A stretch of DNA of 43,766 bases from an uncultured Eubacteriales bacterium (GCA_902777335.1 CACYTF010000051.1:1-43766), one strand, 5' to 3'; counted from the first letter of the stretch, positions 1-9,145 are shown. The notes: generated by a model from the sequence alone, not told the origin. Made by a program: numbers and translations.

Positions 1-121
1 GCTGAATAAGGCTATTCGTCTCTTATCTCTGTTGGCTGCCAATGGGTGGCTTGTTTTTGTTGCCTTTTCTGTCTTTTCCTTTCCACGCAAACCGTCCCCG
101 CTGTCATCTGCTCCTCACGCC
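1..121. other. 3' flank of the export operon, no gene seen
   Basis: T-rich plus-strand sequence downstream of the last gene of the minus-strand operon. I see no gene, no clear hairpin followed by a T-run, and no repeat belonging to the families found elsewhere in the window. Confidence 0.5.
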
Positions 122-1108
122 TCACGCTCCCGTTATTCTCACGCTGGCGCTCATGCCCAGCGGGAGGGACAGGTCCTGGGCGGGGAGGACGCGGACGGTG
201 TATTGGTCGGAGTCGGCGATGGCGGAGATGGCCGCGACGGTGGCGGGCAGCTCTTCCTCCTGGCCGGCGAGGGTGATGCGGGCGCTGTCGCCGGTGCGGA
301 GGGTTGCCGCGGTTTGCTCGTCCACGCTGATCTCAACGCATACGGCGTCCCCCGGCACGATCTCGGCCACGATGTCGCCCTCGGCGACCGCGTCGCCGAT
401 GTCGCGGGACAGCGACGCCAGTATGCCGCCCTCCGGCGCGGCGATCTCGCCGCCGTCCGTCGCGTACAGCAGCTGGCCGCGCTCCACGGTATCGCCGGCG
501 CTCACCCGCAGCAGGGTCAGCTTGCCCGCGCCCTCGTAGACCTCGGAGTCGGCGGCCAGCACCGTGCCGACGCCCACCCGCTGGGCGGCGGTGAAGTCCG
601 CGTCCCGGTACAGGTAGACCGTCTCGCCGACGTACAGCTCGCCGCCGAGGGTCAGCACGGTGAATTCAGCGCCGTCGATCTGGGTGACGCGCCCCACGGC
701 CCGGTGCGTGCCGTCCGACGTGCACCGGGCGTACACCGTCTCGCCGCTGTGCACCAGCGTCGATTCCGCGCTCTGGTAGGCCTTGTCCACCGTGCAGCGG
801 AGGGTGTAGCGCTCCATGGGCGTCAGCTCCAGCACCTCGCCGTCCACGCTGTCGCCGGTTTCCGCGCAGACCAGGGCGACGGTGCCGTCCTGGGTGGCGA
901 AGGTCCGCTCCGCTCTCAGCGCCGCCAGACGGTCGCCCGCCTCGACGCGCTGCCCGACCACGGCGTTAAGCGCCTCCACGACGCCGGCGGCGTCCGCGCG
1001 CACGGGCACGGTGTAGAGGGCCGCCGTCGTTCCCGCGTACACCTCCGCCAGCGCCGGCGCGCCGAGGATCATAAGCGCCGCCAGCAGCGCGATCAGTCTG
1101 TTTTTCAT
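122..1108 (-). CDS. Secreted double-lipoyl (HlyD-like) adaptor paralogue
   Basis: A 328-residue exported protein, last gene of the six-gene operon. It starts with a signal peptide (residues 1-21, cleavage after an ALA motif) with no lipobox cysteine and no retained membrane anchor. The rest resembles a periplasmic/membrane-fusion adaptor: a first biotinyl-lipoyl-like segment (about 28-95), a beta-rich middle, a second lipoyl-like segment (about 195-255, with the turn EGDIVAEIVPGD), and a C-terminal beta-barrel-like stretch ending in GMSASVRITG. It follows the layout of the protein at 2680-4020, including the shared phrase ISAIADS near the C terminus, so the two are paralogues. The start is 4 bases after the preceding stop. 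By inference it is an accessory part of the ABC export complex; its substrate is unknown. Confidence 0.75.
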   Translation of the reverse strand: MKNRLIALLAALMILGAPALAEVYAGTTAALYTVPVRADAAGVVEALNAVVGQRVEAGDRLAALRAERTFATQDGTVALVCAETGDSVDGEVLELTPMERYTLRCTVDKAYQSAESTLVHSGETVYARCTSDGTHRAVGRVTQIDGAEFTVLTLGGELYVGETVYLYRDADFTAAQRVGVGTVLAADSEVYEGAGKLTLLRVSAGDTVERGQLLYATDGGEIAAPEGGILASLSRDIGDAVAEGDIVAEIVPGDAVCVEISVDEQTAATLRTGDSARITLAGQEEELPATVAAISAIADSDQYTVRVLPAQDLSLPLGMSASVRITGA

Positions 1109-1112
1109 AGCT

Positions 1113-2693
1113 TCATTCCTCTGTCAAAAGCAGTTGTCCGGAGCCGTCCAGGCGATATGTACGCCCGTCCACGCAAACCGACACGCCCGATGCGGACACG
1201 CTGTAGTCGTAGTCCGATGAGACGTAGCCCGCCGCGCACAGCTCGGCGTAGACGTCGCCCCGGGGCATGTAGTCCGTCGGGAACGCGGCCGTGTCCGCGC
1301 CAAGCGCCAGCTCGACGGCGGCAATGCCGCTGCGGTTCAGCGCCCTGAGGGCATAGCCGTTCAGCGTCCAGACTTCCCCGTCGCCCTCCGGCGCGAGGAT
1401 CAGCCGGTCGCCCTCCAGCTGCGCGGTGAAGGCGCTCTCGCCGCCGTCCAGCGCGACTTCCAGCGCCGTTTCGCCCAGCGTCAGCCGCGTCATCGCGCCT
1501 TCGGCCGGTTCCGGGGTCAGCGCGCCGTACAGCGTCATGTCCCTGGTCCCGGTGCTGTGGGCGCTGGTCAGGGCCTTGCCCGGCGTCACGGTGAAGCCCT
1601 GGTCCGCCTCCGCCCCGGGCGCGGCGGAAGAGGACTTGCCGCCGGAGGGCCGGACGCCGGAGAAGCCGCCGAATGAGAAGCCGCTCGGCCGGCCTCCGCC
1701 GGGAAACTCCCCCTCCGGGGGCTCTCCGGGCGGTTGGTTGTCCGGCTCGTCCCGGGCGATGATCACGCGAAAGCGGTATTTCTCGGTGGCGACGGCCTTG
1801 CCCTCCGACAGCGCCGTCACCTTGAAGGTGTAGCGCCCCTCGCTCAGCCCTTCGACGGACAGCTTGTAGGAGGACTTCTCCTGCTCGCCTTCGTACACCA
1901 CCGCCTTCTGCGCGTCGGTGACGGTGACCTTATAGCCGCTGTGATCGCCCGAGTACCGCCAGGAAAACTTGATCCGGCCCGTGCTGCCCGCGGGGATCGT
2001 GTAGGTGTCCTCCTGGACGTCGATGTCCTTGGACGCCATGACGGTGAGGGTGATCTCCGGCGACTCGGCGGGGGCCGTTGTGGGCTTCACGGTGGGGGCG
2101 GCGGTGGGGTCCGTGGCAGGGGCCGCGGTGGGCTCCATTGTGGGAGCGGTGGTGGGCTCAGCGGTGGGTTCCACGGTGGGGGCGGCGGTAGGCTCGACGG
2201 TGGGTTCCACGGTGGGCGCTTCCGTCGGTTCGGCGGTGGGGGAGACCTCTTCCGCCTCGCTGCGCTCGGCACCTTCCCCATCGGGGGAAGGCTTTTGGGT
2301 GGCGGCGGGGTTCTCTGAGGCTTCCCTTTCAGGGGAGGCTGTCTCGCCGTCAGGCGAGACTGAAGAGGTCGTTTCCTCTTCTGCGGGGGCGTCGGTCGTC
2401 GGTTCGTCAGGGGGGACGACCTCATCCGCCTCGCTGCGCTCGGCACCTTCCCCTAAAGGGGAAGGCTCTTGGGTGGTCTCGTCACCGCTGGCCGTCACCT
2501 CATCTGTCACCGCGTTCGATTCGGCGTCCGCCGAATCGGACGCGGTGACTTCCATGCCCGCCAGGGCCCCGTCCGCGGACACCGTCTCCGCGAAAGCCGT
2601 CTCCGCGGACATATCCTCCGCGGACGCTATCACGCCGAACACCGCGATCACCAGGGCCAGTATGGCGCAGATCAGGCGCTTAGGGCTGCGCAT
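1113..2693 (-). CDS. Secreted Pro/Thr-rich protein with Ig/FN3-like domain
   Basis: I do not recognise a family for this 526-residue exported protein. Visible parts are a signal peptide (1-25); an acidic Ala/Glu/Thr region (26-90); an extended Pro/Thr/Glu tract (about 80-210) dominated by EPTAAPTV-type units; a beta-rich Ig/FN3-like domain (about 213-315, ending KYRFRVIIA); a Gly/Pro/Phe-rich linker (about 318-365); and a C-terminal domain (about 370-526) with two short repeats that look like small beta units. The Pro/Thr tract contains two copies of a peptide built on GEGAERSEA, which corresponds to a genomic palindromic repeat. The start overlaps the upstream adaptor stop by 14 bases, so the genes are probably translationally coupled. 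The layout suggests a wall- or envelope-spanning partner of the adaptors; this is inference. Confidence 0.7.
   Translation of the reverse strand: MRSPKRLICAILALVIAVFGVIASAEDMSAETAFAETVSADGALAGMEVTASDSADAESNAVTDEVTASGDETTQEPSPLGEGAERSEADEVVPPDEPTTDAPAEEETTSSVSPDGETASPEREASENPAATQKPSPDGEGAERSEAEEVSPTAEPTEAPTVEPTVEPTAAPTVEPTAEPTTAPTMEPTAAPATDPTAAPTVKPTTAPAESPEITLTVMASKDIDVQEDTYTIPAGSTGRIKFSWRYSGDHSGYKVTVTDAQKAVVYEGEQEKSSYKLSVEGLSEGRYTFKVTALSEGKAVATEKYRFRVIIARDEPDNQPPGEPPEGEFPGGGRPSGFSFGGFSGVRPSGGKSSSAAPGAEADQGFTVTPGKALTSAHSTGTRDMTLYGALTPEPAEGAMTRLTLGETALEVALDGGESAFTAQLEGDRLILAPEGDGEVWTLNGYALRALNRSGIAAVELALGADTAAFPTDYMPRGDVYAELCAAGYVSSDYDYSVSASGVSVCVDGRTYRLDGSGQLLLTEE
2250..2296. repeat. Palindromic repeat embedded in coding sequence (copy 1)
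   Basis: A CTGCGCTCGGCACC box is followed by a short hairpin (CTTCCCC / GGGGAAG). The layout matches the intergenic repeats near 43.0-43.3 kb. On the minus strand it encodes PSPDGEGAERSEAEE in frame within the Pro/Thr-rich protein. Confidence 0.75.
2311..2367. repeat. Small hairpin repeats embedded in coding sequence
   Basis: Two short palindromes lie side by side: GGCTTCCCTTTCAGGGGAGGC, then GTCTCGCCGTCAGGCGAGAC. They sit between the two larger embedded repeats and encode the SPDGETASPEREAS part of the tract. Confidence 0.55.
2418..2473. repeat. Palindromic repeat embedded in coding sequence (copy 2)
   Basis: Second in-frame copy with the same CTGCGCTCGGCACC box and a CTTCCCC / GGGGAAG hairpin, encoding PSPLGEGAERSEADE on the minus strand. 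The two copies differ mainly in the hairpin loop. Confidence 0.75.
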
Positions 2694-4020
2694 CTTCGCT
2701 CACCTCTTCGTCGGCGGAGGGAGCGGCCGCGGGGGCCTGGCCGGGGAAGCCCTCCGGCATGTTGGCGGGATCAAAGCCCTCCGGCATGTTTTCAGGGTCG
2801 AAGCCCTCCGGCATATTCGCGGGATCAAAGCCCTCCGGCATTTTGCGGGTCCGCACGTCCTCCTGCGCCGCCTCGGGCTCGGCCTCCGCGTCCGCGGTCT
2901 CTTCCTCTTTCTCCGCGTCCGCGGGTTCCGCCTCCGCGTCCAGCGTGGTCACCACGGCGTTCATGCCGTAGCGGGTGTTCTCGTCGGGGGCGAAGTCGAT
3001 GTACACGGTGTAGGTGGCGGCGCTGTCGGCGTTCGCGCCCTCGGAGGCGGCGCTGTCCGCGATGGCGGAGATCATGCTGATCGTGCCGGGGTAGGTGACG
3101 CCCTCGTCCTGGTTCCAGACCAGCTCGATGCTCACCGGATCGCCGACGGCGACGGAAGCCAGATTGGTCTCGGCGATCTGGGCCTCCACGCGCATGGCGC
3201 CCTCGGGGTAGATCACGGCCACCACGCCGTCCTTCTGCAGCGCGCCGCCCTGCTGGGCGTTGATCTGGCTGACCGTGCCGCTCACGCCCGCGGCGATCTC
3301 GCTGCCGGACATGTACAGGCCGCTGAACGCGCCGTCCAGGGTCTCAAACAGCAGGTCGCCCCGCTGCACGGCGTCGCCGGGGGACACGGCGAAGGCCACG
3401 ATGCTGCCGCTGCCGGTGACGGCGGTGGGGCTGATGCGGTTCAGCGTGCCGCGGCCGATGCGCTGGGTGGACACGGGGCTGTCGCCGCGGTAGACGTTCA
3501 CGGTCTCGCCGATCAGGAACTCCCCGGAGGTCACCTGCACCGTGTAGCCGGTGCCCTGGACGGCGGTGATCACGCCGCCGCCGGTGTGGCTGCCGTCGGA
3601 ATAGCAGCTCAGGAAGACCGCCTCGCCCACGTGGACGAACTTGGTGGCGGTGGAGTTGTAGGCGTTGTCGGTGGAGGCGTCGATGCTGTACACGCTCTCG
3701 CCCTCGATGTACATCACCGCGCCGTACTTCTGGGCCACGGTGTCGGCGGAATCGCCGGGCTGGCCGAACACGGCGGTGACGGTGCCGGATTCCTCGGCGT
3801 ACACCTTGGTGGTGGACAGCTTCACCAGCACGTCGTTCGCCGCGACCTTCTGGCCCGCCTGGGCGTTCACCGCCTCCACGGTGCCGCCGATGGGCGCGTA
3901 GACCTCGTATGTCCCGCTGGCCGCGACCGTGCCGGTGAAGGTGATGCTGTCCGCCAGCGCGCAGGGCGCAAGCAATACGGCCGAAACGATCAGTGCGGAA
4001 AGTATGCGCTTGAAATTCAT
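2680..4020 (-). CDS. Secreted double-lipoyl (HlyD-like) adaptor with PEGFDP tail
   Basis: A 446-residue adaptor-like protein. The start follows an AGGAGG Shine-Dalgarno. It has a signal peptide (1-23, ending CALA before D; the Cys is not in a lipobox), a first lipoyl-like segment (about 30-90), a central beta-rich region, a second lipoyl-like segment (about 235-285), and a beta-barrel-like domain ending in YGMNAVVTTLD (about 355). The C-terminal tail (about 357-446) is acidic and Ala/Glu-rich, then carries four PEGFDPxN-type repeats of about 10 residues. There is no membrane anchor. It is a paralogue of the protein at 122-1108. A heptamer tract separates it from the permease gene upstream. 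It probably works with the ABC exporter at the envelope; the tail's role is unknown. Confidence 0.75.
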   Translation of the reverse strand: MNFKRILSALIVSAVLLAPCALADSITFTGTVAASGTYEVYAPIGGTVEAVNAQAGQKVAANDVLVKLSTTKVYAEESGTVTAVFGQPGDSADTVAQKYGAVMYIEGESVYSIDASTDNAYNSTATKFVHVGEAVFLSCYSDGSHTGGGVITAVQGTGYTVQVTSGEFLIGETVNVYRGDSPVSTQRIGRGTLNRISPTAVTGSGSIVAFAVSPGDAVQRGDLLFETLDGAFSGLYMSGSEIAAGVSGTVSQINAQQGGALQKDGVVAVIYPEGAMRVEAQIAETNLASVAVGDPVSIELVWNQDEGVTYPGTISMISAIADSAASEGANADSAATYTVYIDFAPDENTRYGMNAVVTTLDAEAEPADAEKEEETADAEAEPEAAQEDVRTRKMPEGFDPANMPEGFDPENMPEGFDPANMPEGFPGQAPAAAPSADEEVSEDAQP

Positions 4021-4033
4021 GGGAAGACCTCCT

Positions 4034-4070
4034 TTTTAATTAGGAATTAGGAATGAGGAATGAGGAATTG
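4034..4070. repeat. Heptamer tract, AATTAGG/AATGAGG type
   Basis: Five tandem 7-base units (two AATTAGG, two AATGAGG and a partial) lie in the gap between permease and second adaptor. Related units recur at 9.8, 16.4, 21.1 and 21.4 kb. Confidence 0.7.
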
Positions 4071-4078
4071 TCAGTGTC

Positions 4079-5282
4079 TTACGCCGACCGCAGCGCGTCG
4101 ATGGGGTTCAGCCTGCTGGCCTTTCTGGCGGGGGCCCAGCCGAAGACGATGCCCACCGCCGCCGAGAAGCCCGCGCCCAGCAGTATGGCGAAGGTGGAGA
4201 TCACGAAGCCGGTGCCCATGACCTTCGACAGGATCAGCGACAGCAGCAGCCCCAGCACGATGCCCGCCGCGCCGCCGATGACCGACAGCAGGAACGATTC
4301 GATCAGAAACTGGATCTGGATCTGCCAGGGGATCGCGCCGAGGGCCTTCTTCAGGCCGATCTCGGTGGTGCGCTCGGTGACGGTGGTCAGCATCATGTTC
4401 ATGATGCCGATGCCGCCCACCACCAGCGCGATCGACGCGATGCCCGCCAGCAGCGCCGAAACCATGTTCAGCATGTTCTTCATGGTGCCCTCGATGGAGG
4501 ACATGTCCATGATCTCATAGCAGTCGTCCTCGTAGCTGAACAGCGCGTCCAGCGCCGCCTCCAGCGCGTCGGTCGCGGCCTCCGAGTCCCAGCCGTCGGC
4601 CAGATAGGCCGTGAACGACGTTACCACGCTGGTGTTGTTCATCTTCATGGCCGTGGTGTAGGGGATCAGTATGTCCGGACTGCCGTTCATCATGCCGGCG
4701 ATGCTGGAATCGCTGTCCTCCTTCATCAGGCCCACCACTAAAAACGGCATGCCGTCGACGTACAGGCTCTCGCCGATGGGGTCGACGCCGTAGAAGAACG
4801 ACTCCACCATGTCCGGGCTGATCACGCACACGAAGGTCATGTTTTCCTCGTCGGTGATGTTGATGGTCCGGCCGCGGGTCATAAGGTCCGCGTTCTGCCG
4901 GAAGTAGTAGGTGTTCTTGCCGGACACCGAGATCCGGGTCTCGTAGCTGCCGCCCCGCGAGACGCGCGCGCTCAGCGACACGCTGGGCGTCACGCCCTCC
5001 ACGGCGTCCAGCCCGGTCAGGCCCTCCAGATCCTCGGTGGTCAGGCCGGATTTCAGGTCGCTGCCCGACACCGTGACCGTCAGCGTGCCCGCGCCCATGC
5101 TGGAAAACGAGCTGGACAGCGAGCCGGAGAAGCCGTTGACCGTCGTGATCAGCGCGATGACCGCCGCCACGCCGATCAGTATGCCCAGCACCGTTAAAAA
5201 CGAGCGGGCCCGGTTGCCCAGGATGTTGGCGAGGGACATCCGGAAGCACTCCCCGATCATGATGACGGTGGAACGGATGGAT

Positions 5283-5290
<8 letters not shown>
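4079..5290 (-). CDS. MacB/FtsX-type ABC transporter permease
   Basis: A 403-residue permease of the MacB/LolC-like class, with the usual topology: an N-terminal transmembrane helix (about 22-46, including GILIGVAAVIALIT), a large extracytoplasmic domain (about 50-270), then three C-terminal helices (about 275-300, 325-355, 365-385). The GGIGIMNMMLTTVTERTTEIGLKKALGA region (quoted in part: GIMNMMLTTVTERT) is the typical FtsX-domain signature, and the protein ends APARKASRLNPIDALRSA. It overlaps the ATPase gene by 8 bases. Such permeases act mechanically with an ATPase and a fusion adaptor to export peptides, lipids or drugs; the substrate cannot be read from sequence. Confidence 0.9.
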
Positions 5291-5993
<703 letters not shown>

Positions 5994-5994
5994 A

Positions 5995-7029
5995 TCAGTT
6001 GCTCCTGCCGGGGAAATCTCCGCCGCCGAAGCTGGGGCGCTCGCCGCTGGAGAAGTCCGGCATGTTGCTCCGGTCAAAGCCGCCGCTGCCGCCGCCGCTG
6101 CGCTGGCTGCCCCTGGACTGGTTGAAGCGCGTGCCGCCGAACAGGCCGCTCAGCAGGCCCGCCGCGCCGCTGACGGCGGTGGTCTCGACCTCCACGTACA
6201 CCTCGTCGCCGTCGGTAAGGCCGTCGGTGATCTCGATGTAGTTGCCGTTGGACACGCCGGTGGTGATCGTCTTCTGCTCCAGCGCCCCGGCCTCGTTCTT
6301 CATCCACACGAAGGCCTGGTTCGTGGCGTCGAAGCTGATGGCGTCCACCTTCAGTATGACCACGTCCTGCGCCTCCTCCTGGGTGATGCTCACCGTCACC
6401 TGCATGCCGGGCAGCACCGAGGCGTCGTCCACGTCCACCAGCGCCGTGGCGGTGTAGTAGGCCACGTTGCCGCTGGAGGAGGAGATGTAGTCGATGGATT
6501 CCACGGTCGAATCGAACCGCTTCTCGGTGGCGGTGGCCGTCACGGTGCAGGACTGGCCGACCTGCACGTTGCCGATGTCGTACTCGTCCACGCGGAAGGA
6601 CACCTTCATGTGCTCAAAGTCCGCGATCTGCACCAGCTCCTGGCCGACGGTCACCTCGTCGCCCTTTTCCACGTTCAGCTTGTTCACCCGGCCGTCAAAG
6701 CCCGCGGTGACGGTCTCGCCGTTGGACAGCCGGAGCAGCTTGTCGTCCTCCTTGACCTGGTCCCCGGCGGCCACGTAGAGCGTCTTCACCGTGGCCGACG
6801 AGGCCGCGGCATAGGTGGCGCTGTCGATCAGGCTCAGGTTGCCGCTGAAGGACAGGGCGTTGGAGATGCTGCCGGTGGTGGCGGTATAGCTGTCGTAGGT
6901 GACGGTGTACTCCGCCTTCAGCGAACTGTACGCAAACCAGCCGGCCGCCGCCAGCAGCAGCAGGATCAGCAGGAACAATATGATTTTCCTGACGCGCCGC
7001 TTCCTGCGGGGCTTTGCCTGTCTTGTCAT
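5995..7029 (-). CDS. Membrane-fusion adaptor of ABC exporter (MacA/HlyD family)
   Basis: A 344-residue membrane-anchored adaptor, first gene of the operon. The N terminus is very basic (MTRQAKPRRKRRVRK), then one transmembrane helix (about 16-35). The lipoyl domain (about 70-130, with the turn NVEKGDEVTVGQELV), a beta-barrel region and a membrane-proximal region (about 240-300) follow. The C-terminal 45 residues are Gly/Ser/Phe-rich with the phrase FDRSNMPDF, echoing the PEGFDP tail of the second adaptor. The gene is divergent from the response regulator, and an 11-bp direct repeat with a TACAAT -10 lies upstream. Confidence 0.9.
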   Translation of the reverse strand: MTRQAKPRRKRRVRKIILFLLILLLLAAAGWFAYSSLKAEYTVTYDSYTATTGSISNALSFSGNLSLIDSATYAAASSATVKTLYVAAGDQVKEDDKLLRLSNGETVTAGFDGRVNKLNVEKGDEVTVGQELVQIADFEHMKVSFRVDEYDIGNVQVGQSCTVTATATEKRFDSTVESIDYISSSSGNVAYYTATALVDVDDASVLPGMQVTVSITQEEAQDVVILKVDAISFDATNQAFVWMKNEAGALEQKTITTGVSNGNYIEITDGLTDGDEVYVEVETTAVSGAAGLLSGLFGGTRFNQSRGSQRSGGGSGGFDRSNMPDFSSGERPSFGGGDFPGRSN

Positions 7030-7079
7030 GGATGGTCTACCGCCTTTCCCGATGGGCGCTTGGCGCCTGTCATGGGATG

Positions 7080-7110
7080 ATTGTATGCGACGAACCTAAA
7101 ATCAACCTAA
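7080..7110 (-). promoter_or_regulatory. Promoter and putative response-regulator operator of the export operon
   Basis: On the minus strand TTAGGTT occurs twice with an exact 11-bp period (7104-7110 and 7093-7099). A TACAAT -10 is at 7080-7085, so the repeats cover the -35 and spacer. Period-11 direct repeats at a poor -35 are the classic binding layout of OmpR/PhoB-family activators. The likely binder is the adjacent response regulator (inference). Confidence 0.65.
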
Positions 7111-7174
7111 GAATGCGGCGGCCGTCTGTGAAAACACGCCGAAAGAAATGAAAACAAAGTGTGAACGCCCGGAA

Positions 7175-7191
7175 TTAAACTACATTTAAGC
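7175..7191 (+). promoter_or_regulatory. Possible second 11-bp direct repeat upstream of the regulator
   Basis: TTAAAC (7175-7180) and TTAAGC (7186-7191) are spaced 11 bp apart upstream of the response regulator gene. This may be a weaker autoregulatory site. I see no convincing -35/-10 pair for this gene. Confidence 0.3.
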
Positions 7192-7241
7192 TTGCTGTGC
7201 TACCATTATAGGCGTAAAAACGCATCGGGGGAGGATTCGGC

Positions 7242-7916
7242 ATGCGGCTGCTGCTCGCGGAGGACGAACTGGCGCTGTCCAGGGCGATCACCGCCATACT
7301 GAAGAAGAACAATTACGAGGTGGACGCCGTGTACGACGGCGAGGCGGCGCTGGACTGGCTGTCCGCGAACAACTACGACGGCGCGGTGCTGGACATCATG
7401 ATGCCGAAGCTGGACGGCATCAGCGTGCTCCGGCGCGTCCGGGCCGCCGGGAACAATCTGCCGATACTGCTGTTGACGGCGAAGTCCGAGGTGGACGACA
7501 AGGTGACGGGGCTGGACGCCGGGGCCAACGACTACCTGACCAAGCCCTTCGCCGCCCGGGAGCTGCTGGCCCGCATCCGCGCCATGACCCGGACCCTGTC
7601 GGTCCAGAACACCTCGCGGATGCGCATGGGCAACATCTGCCTGGACCGGGCGACCTTCGAGCTGTCCTCGCCGGCGAACAGCTTCCGGCTGACCGGCAAG
7701 GAGTTTCAGATGATGGAGCTGCTGCTGGCCAACCCGCGGCACCTGATCTCCACCGAGCAGTTCATGGAGCGCATCTGGGGCCAGGACAGCGACGCGGAGA
7801 TCAACATCGTGTGGGTGTACATATCGTATCTGAGGAAGAAGCTGGCGGCGCTGGGGGCCGACATACAGATCAAGGCCACGCGCAACGCGGGCTATTCGCT
7901 GGAGGAGAAGCCATGA
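7242..7916 (+). CDS. OmpR/PhoB-family response regulator
   Basis: A 224-residue two-component regulator. The receiver domain (1-115) has the acidic pair E7/D8, phosphoacceptor D51 in LDIMMPKLDG, T79 and K101 in TKPF. The winged-helix DNA-binding domain (about 128-222) contains LTGKEFQMMELLL and ends in the wing TRNAGYSLEEKP. A GGGGGAGG Shine-Dalgarno lies 7 bases upstream of the ATG. The stop overlaps the kinase start as ATGA. Its position divergent to the export operon, together with period-11 TTAGGTT repeats at that operon's promoter, suggests it activates the exporter. Confidence 0.95.
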   Translation: MRLLLAEDELALSRAITAILKKNNYEVDAVYDGEAALDWLSANNYDGAVLDIMMPKLDGISVLRRVRAAGNNLPILLLTAKSEVDDKVTGLDAGANDYLTKPFAARELLARIRAMTRTLSVQNTSRMRMGNICLDRATFELSSPANSFRLTGKEFQMMELLLANPRHLISTEQFMERIWGQDSDAEINIVWVYISYLRKKLAALGADIQIKATRNAGYSLEEKP

Positions 7917-9139
7917 TCCGCAAGCTGAGGTTCCGGCTGGTGCTGGCGTCGATGCTGTCGCTGCTGGCGGTGCTGGGCGTCATCGTGGGCGGGCTGAACG
8001 CGCTGAACTACCAGCGCGTGGTCCGCGAGGCGGACGGCATACTGGCGCTGCTGGCCCAGAACGGCGGCGCGTTCCCGGCCATGGACGAAAACTTCGAGTG
8101 GCCCGCGCCGGGGCCGGACTACCGGTCGCCGGAGCTGCCCTTCGAGAAGCGCTACTTCTGGGTGCTGTTGGACGCGGACGGGGGCGCGCTGGAATCGGAC
8201 ACCCGCCGCATCACCGCCGTGGACGACGCGGCCGCCCAGGCGCTGGCCGCCGGGGTGTTCGGCGGCGGTCGGTCGGGCTTTGACGGCATCTACCGCTACC
8301 TGTGCGCGCAGGAGCCGGACGGCGGCGCGCGGGTGATCTTCCTGGACTGCGGCCGGGAGCTGGCGCAGTTTCACATGCTGCTGCGCCGAAGCGCCGCCAT
8401 CTGCGCCGTCGTGCTGGCGGCGGTGTTTTTGCTGATACTGCTGCTGTCCGGGCGCATCGTCCGGCCCATACTGCGCAGCTACGAGGCCCAGAAGCGCTTC
8501 ATATCGGACGCCGGCCACGAGCTGCGCACGCCCATCACCATCATCGACGCCGACGCGGAGCTCATCGAGATGGAGCACGGCGACAGCGAATGGCTGGCCG
8601 ACATCCGCCAGCAGACCGCGCGCCTGACGGACCTGACCGGCGATCTGATCTTCCTGTCCCGCATGGAGGCGCCGGAGCCGGGCACGATGATCGAGTTCCC
8701 GCTGTCCGACGCGGTGGGGGAGACCGCCGCCTCGTTCCAGGCGCTGGCGCTGACCCGCGGCAAGACCTTCGAGATGGACGTGGAGCCGATGCTGTCCATG
8801 ACCGGCGATGCCAGGCAGATCCGCCAGCTGGTATCCATACTGCTGGATAACGCCATGAAGTACTCCGACGAGCATGGCCGCATCAAGTTGAGCCTCAGGC
8901 GCCAGGGCCGCTCGATCCGCCTGGAGGTGGAGAACAGCGTGGAATCCGTCGCCCCCGGGCTGCTGGACAACATGTTCGAGCGCTTCTGGCGGGGCGACCC
9001 CTCCCGCAATTCGGCGGTGAAGGGCTACGGCATCGGCCTGTCCGTCGCCCGCGCGGTGACCGCGGCCCACAAGGGCCGCATCGCCGCCGCCGCGCCGGAC
9101 CCCCATACGCTGAGGATCACCGCGAGCTTCCCGGCGTGA
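7913..9139 (+). CDS. Sensor histidine kinase
   Basis: A 408-residue membrane kinase, partner of the preceding regulator. The N-terminal helix (about 7-28) and a second helix (about 160-180) flank an extracytoplasmic sensor domain of about 130 residues. The H-box SDAGHELRTPI places the phosphorylated histidine at 202. An N-box (LLDNAMKYSDE) and a G-box (GYGIGLSVARAV) follow. There is no recognisable HAMP of normal length; the second helix runs almost straight into the dimerisation helix. An upstream in-frame start exists at 7811, but the ATG overlapping the regulator stop is the usual coupled start. Confidence 0.93.
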   Translation: MIRKLRFRLVLASMLSLLAVLGVIVGGLNALNYQRVVREADGILALLAQNGGAFPAMDENFEWPAPGPDYRSPELPFEKRYFWVLLDADGGALESDTRRITAVDDAAAQALAAGVFGGGRSGFDGIYRYLCAQEPDGGARVIFLDCGRELAQFHMLLRRSAAICAVVLAAVFLLILLLSGRIVRPILRSYEAQKRFISDAGHELRTPITIIDADAELIEMEHGDSEWLADIRQQTARLTDLTGDLIFLSRMEAPEPGTMIEFPLSDAVGETAASFQALALTRGKTFEMDVEPMLSMTGDARQIRQLVSILLDNAMKYSDEHGRIKLSLRRQGRSIRLEVENSVESVAPGLLDNMFERFWRGDPSRNSAVKGYGIGLSVARAVTAAHKGRIAAAAPDPHTLRITASFPA

Positions 9140-9145
9140 GACGGA

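Noticed and set aside
2005..4050. 681-codon plus-strand open frame
   Set aside because: It lies antisense to two well-supported adaptor-operon genes, is Gly/His/Val-rich as expected from GC-biased codons read backwards, and has no domain I recognise.
5994..6077. N-terminal extension of the ABC ATPase
   Set aside because: It would overlap the adaptor gene, adds an Ala/Ser/Pro-rich stretch without homology, and the start at 5993 has a proper Shine-Dalgarno right after the adaptor stop.
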